Positions 61,401-64,000 of a DNA stretch of 64,000 bases are shown one piece after another. The notes beneath the pieces were generated by a model that ran no database searches, was not told the DNA's origin, and was given only the letters and a program-made list of their open reading frames with translations. Numbering within the stretch: position 1 is the first letter of the stretch; each line of letters opens with the position of its first letter. The translations under genes were made by a program, and so were the position numbers. Source of the stretch: Aquimarina sp. Aq78 (GTDB lineage Bacteria; Bacteroidota; Bacteroidia; Flavobacteriales; Flavobacteriaceae); NCBI RefSeq assembly GCF_900299525.1, contig NZ_OMKA01000029.1, positions 236,986 through 300,985 of the forward strand, written 5' to 3'.

Positions 61401-62228
61401 TTATAATCGAATCTCACGTTCTTCTCCATTATCATTAGTAAATACTGCTAAATTATCGCACTCTTCGTTACCATAATCTAACGAACCACTATAATTTGTT
61501 CTTACTAACTCAACAACACCACTCACCAAAAATCTACAGCTCGCCTCTCGTCGTAATGGTGTTATAATTGTGGTACTATGTGTGCTTCCATTTTTGAAAT
61601 TAGTTTCCCAGGCGCCTGTAATTAAGAAAACATTATCTCCCCAATTACCATTAAAAGAACCTTCGATCCATTCACGAACCTTTGACCCCGTTCTGGATGC
61701 CTGCGTACCATCAGCAAAGGTAACCGTTAAATCAAGATTCATTGTATATTGAGGATTACCATTATCATTAGCTTTTTGCCTGGTTATGGTTTTAGACCCA
61801 ACAAATTGAACATCATCAACAAAAAAGTCCTCGAGAGTATAGTTAATAATCTTTGTCATTACTTCGGTATCTACCACGTATGACATATTCACCTTTCCTT
61901 TTACAATATGCCCTCCTCTAACTTCACATCCTTCAGCACCAAAATCTACAGTCACTTCTTTAGAAGTATTTGTAATCTCAATGGTTATAGTTGCACAGTC
62001 TGGCAAAAAAGGATGTATTGGGCTTTTTACAGCGCTTTCCTCATACTCATACACTTGTAAAAATGTATCACTTATTACCTCGGTCGTATTATCTACCTTG
62101 GTATTAAGTTCTGTTTCTTCGGTAATAAAAGATGTTACCAATTGATCTTCAGTATCTTCTTCATTACATCCTACTAAAATCAAAAAAAATAATGCGATTA
62201 AACTAAATTTAAATAAGTTACTTTTCAT
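61401..62228 (-). CDS. Lipoprotein of unknown function (275 aa)
   Basis: It has a lipoprotein signal (LFFLILVGC, Cys at about residue 21, followed by NEEDTEDQ). The mature part is beta-rich with Cys in PDCATITIEI, EGCEVRGG, ASCRFLVSG and EECDNLAVF; the even number suggests disulphides. I recall no family name. The strand pattern and the closing LDYGNEECDN are like the end of the lipoprotein at 16524-17375, so they may be distant paralogues. It is transcribed alone on the minus strand, divergent from rpsO. Confidence 0.78.
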   Translation of the reverse strand: MKSNLFKFSLIALFFLILVGCNEEDTEDQLVTSFITEETELNTKVDNTTEVISDTFLQVYEYEESAVKSPIHPFLPDCATITIEITNTSKEVTVDFGAEGCEVRGGHIVKGKVNMSYVVDTEVMTKIINYTLEDFFVDDVQFVGSKTITRQKANDNGNPQYTMNLDLTVTFADGTQASRTGSKVREWIEGSFNGNWGDNVFLITGAWETNFKNGSTHSTTIITPLRREASCRFLVSGVVELVRTNYSGSLDYGNEECDNLAVFTNDNGEEREIRL

Positions 62229-62331
62229 AATATTTAATTTTAACGTTACGATACTAAGACCATATATTATGCAAAACGTTTAATTGCATTATGTTTTTTC
62301 ATATAAAATGCATTTCTAATCCAAAAAATAT

Positions 62332-62339
62332 TATATTTG
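62332..62339 (+). promoter_or_regulatory. Possible -7 box of rpsO
   Basis: TATATTTG matches TAnnTTTG and lies 54 bases before the rpsO ATG. It contains a TTG that opens a longer in-frame reading frame, which supports the later ATG as the true start. No clear -33 box was found. Confidence 0.5.
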
Positions 62340-62393
62340 CACGCTAATAGCAAAGAGCTATTTATACATAAAAATCATTTAAATAATATTGGA

Positions 62394-62663
62394 ATGTATT
62401 TAACGAAAGAAGTTAAAGAAGAAATCTTCGCAAAGCACGGTAAAGGAAAGAATGACAGTGGTTCTGCAGAAGGTCAAATTGCATTGTTTACACACAGAAT
62501 TACTCATCTTACTGAGCACTTAAAAAAGAATCGTAAAGATTTTAATACAGAGCGTTCTTTGGTAAAGCTGGTAGGAAAACGTAGAGATCTGTTAGACTAC
62601 CTTATTAAAAAGGATATCATGAGATACCGTGCAATTGTAAAAGAATTAGGATTAAGAAAGTAA
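62394..62663 (+). CDS. rpsO: 30S ribosomal protein S15
   Basis: The protein has 89 residues from the ATG, exactly the usual S15 length. The S15 pattern is complete: HGKGKNDSGSAEGQIALFTH, RITHLTEHLKKNRKDF, RSLVKLVGKRRDLLDYL and RYRAIVKELGLRK. S15 binds 16S rRNA early in 30S assembly. In E. coli it also represses its own translation; no such structure was identified here. An in-frame TTG (62337) lies in the promoter and is rejected. pnp follows, as in many bacteria, but with a terminator between. Confidence 0.98.
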   Translation: MYLTKEVKEEIFAKHGKGKNDSGSAEGQIALFTHRITHLTEHLKKNRKDFNTERSLVKLVGKRRDLLDYLIKKDIMRYRAIVKELGLRK

Positions 62664-62664
62664 T

Positions 62665-62692
62665 AAAAAAGAGGCTGCATGCCTCTTTTTTT
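62665..62692 (+). terminator. Terminator after rpsO
   Basis: AAAAAAGAGGC and GCCTCTTTTTT pair around the loop TGCAT, with a T run. It lies directly after the rpsO stop; in E. coli a terminator and RNase III site also lie between rpsO and pnp. Confidence 0.85.
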
Positions 62693-62879
62693 ATATTAAA
62701 TAATTAAAAAACATTTGTACTTCACTAGAGTACGGATGCATGCCTTAGTTTTTCATTGGTCGCGCAATTACTACAACAACACAACCTTGTCCGTCCGAGT
62801 AAGACGGAAACCAATGTTTAATTAAACATATCAGGATTTATCTGTATGATAAAACTGATACGTTAGAATCAAAAAAATT

Positions 62880-64000
62880 ATGATTCCAAAAGTTTATAAA
62901 GAGGTCATTGACCTTGGTGACGGTAGAGAAATTTCTATCGAAACCGGAAAATTAGCAAAACAGGCCCATGGTTCTGTTGTTGTACAATCTGGCAAGTGTA
63001 TGTTATTATGTACAGTTGTTTCAAATTACAAACAAAGTGATGTCGATTTTCTACCATTAACAGTAGATTATAGAGAGAAATTCGCAGCATCTGGTCGTTA
63101 CCCTGGTGGTTTTTTCAAAAGAGAAGCAAGACCAAGTGATGGTGAAGTACTAACAATGAGGTTAGTAGATCGTGTATTACGACCACTATTCCCAAAAGAT
63201 TATCACGCAGAAACTCAGGTGATGATCCAGTTAATGTCTCATGATGACGATGTTATGCCTGATGCAATGGCTGGACTAGCAGCATCTGCAGCAATACAAT
63301 TATCTGATTTCCCTTTTGAATGTGCCATTTCAGAAGCACGTGTAGGACGTGTAAATGGTGAATTTATCATTAACCCAACAAGAGCGCAGTTAGAAGAATC
63401 AGATATCGATATGATGATTGGTGCTTCTGCAGATTCTGTAATGATGGTTGAGGGAGAGATGAAAGAGATTAGCGAAGAAGAAATGGTAGAAGCTATCAAA
63501 TTCGCTCATGATCATATAAAAATACAATGTGCCGCTCAGCTTAAATTAGCCGAAGCCTTTGGAAAAAAAGATGTTAGAGAGTACGATCCGGAAAGAGAAG
63601 ATGAAGACTTGGCTAAGAAAATTCATGAAATGGCGTATGATAAAGTATATGCTGTTGCAAAAGCAGGATCTTCTAAAAAAGAACGTGGTTTAGCTTTTTC
63701 TGAAATAAAAGAAGAAATAAAAGCTACGTATTCTGAAGAAGAACTTGAAGATTTTGGAGATCTCGTATCTAAATATTATTCTAAAGCAGAAAAAGCTGCT
63801 ATTCGTGATCTTACTTTAAACGAAGGATTACGTCTAGACGGTCGTAAAACTGATGAGATCAGACCAATCTGGTGTGAAGTTGATTATTTACCATCAACTC
63901 ATGGATCTTCTATATTTACACGAGGAGAAACTCAAGCACTAGCAACAGTGACTTTGGGAACTTCTAGAGAGGCAAATCAAATTGATATGCCATCTTATGA
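62880..64000 (+). CDS. pnp: Polynucleotide phosphorylase, 3'-truncated
   Basis: The frame runs from the ATG to the right edge of the window (373 codons visible), so the gene continues beyond it. It is a 3'-5' exoribonuclease/polymerase using phosphate. The first RNase PH domain is seen in KVYKEVIDLGDGREISIETG, VVQSGKCMLLCTVV, FLPLTVDYREKFAA, then GRYPGGFFKREARPSDGEVL and RLVDRVLRPLFPKDY. The start of the second RNase PH domain is visible in LRLDGRKTDEIRPI and THGSSIFTRGETQALATVTLG. The following KH and S1 RNA-binding domains lie outside. Confidence 0.97.
   Translation, partial: MIPKVYKEVIDLGDGREISIETGKLAKQAHGSVVVQSGKCMLLCTVVSNYKQSDVDFLPLTVDYREKFAASGRYPGGFFKREARPSDGEVLTMRLVDRVLRPLFPKDYHAETQVMIQLMSHDDDVMPDAMAGLAASAAIQLSDFPFECAISEARVGRVNGEFIINPTRAQLEESDIDMMIGASADSVMMVEGEMKEISEEEMVEAIKFAHDHIKIQCAAQLKLAEAFGKKDVREYDPEREDEDLAKKIHEMAYDKVYAVAKAGSSKKERGLAFSEIKEEIKATYSEEELEDFGDLVSKYYSKAEKAAIRDLTLNEGLRLDGRKTDEIRPIWCEVDYLPSTHGSSIFTRGETQALATVTLGTSREANQIDMPSY

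Noticed and set aside
62337..62393. Upstream TTG start of rpsO adding 19 residues
   Set aside because: The TTG is part of a -7 promoter box, and the ATG at 62394 gives exactly the normal 89-residue S15.
1..64000. tRNA, rRNA, phage, toxin-antitoxin or defence genes
   Set aside because: None was recognised on reading; short RNA genes with weak sequence signals could still be missed without a covariance-model search.

Overview
The window is AT-rich chromosomal DNA from a member of the Bacteroidota, most probably a marine Flavobacteriaceae species of the Aquimarina type; the family-level placement is inference. Supporting traits are type IX secretion (T9SS) components and cargo with gliding-type sorting domains, a six-gene Na+-translocating NADH:quinone reductase operon, a TamL-type Omp85 lipoprotein, DUF3667/DUF4846/DUF6695-type genes, start codons mostly without Shine-Dalgarno sequences, and -7 boxes of the form TAnnTTTG. 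No rRNA, tRNA, CRISPR array, phage or transposase gene was seen.

Layout. 1-8024: a cluster of secreted, modular surface proteins. It holds a collagen-like protein cut by the left edge, a small partner, a Calx-beta/DUF11 protein, a T9SS type B cargo, and a protein that shares its head with one neighbour and its tail with another. 8028-13000: small housekeeping and envelope genes (GNAT, ClpP-like, VanY-like peptidase, CAP lipoprotein, M48 peptidase, two tandem ankyrin proteins). 12859-19877: gpmI, an ECF sigma/FecR pair, a lipoprotein, a RidA relative, map and a methyltransferase. 19881-26822: apbE with a small gene, then a 5.6 kb accessory block (small gene, TPR histidine kinase, LytTR regulator, DUF4846 gene, glycan-binding-type gene, nested palindromic repeats) lying between apbE and the nqr operon. 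26881-34414: nqrABCDEF on the minus strand, divergent from a T9SS plug gene. 34770-38654: a 1294-residue mosaic secreted protein with a T9SS type A tail. 38844-50604: DUF3667-apaG, DUF6695, NRDE, pruA, an FAD monooxygenase, GNAT, an hxlR/old-yellow-enzyme divergent pair, rsmG, a desaturase and an aminotransferase. 50829-64000: trkAH, menaquinone methyltransferase, porT, an RNA methyltransferase, tamL, fbaA, accD, a lipoprotein, rpsO and the start of pnp.

How the parts fit. Menaquinone made with the help of UbiE/MenG is the likely electron acceptor of NQR. ApbE attaches FMN to the Thr residues visible in NqrB and NqrC. PorT and the plug protein belong to the secretion machinery that would export the type A and type B cargo encoded at 34770-38654 and 5267-6412. 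TamL serves outer-membrane biogenesis. Several transcription units end in strong hairpins, many placed between convergent genes and able to work in both directions.

Most unusual points: the 76-triplet Gly-X-Y tract joined to a C-terminal module that is reused in a second protein; a small interspersed palindrome present once intact and once split by a second palindromic insertion; a TamL promoter that would give an almost leaderless mRNA; and an AccD that has lost all four zinc-finger cysteines.
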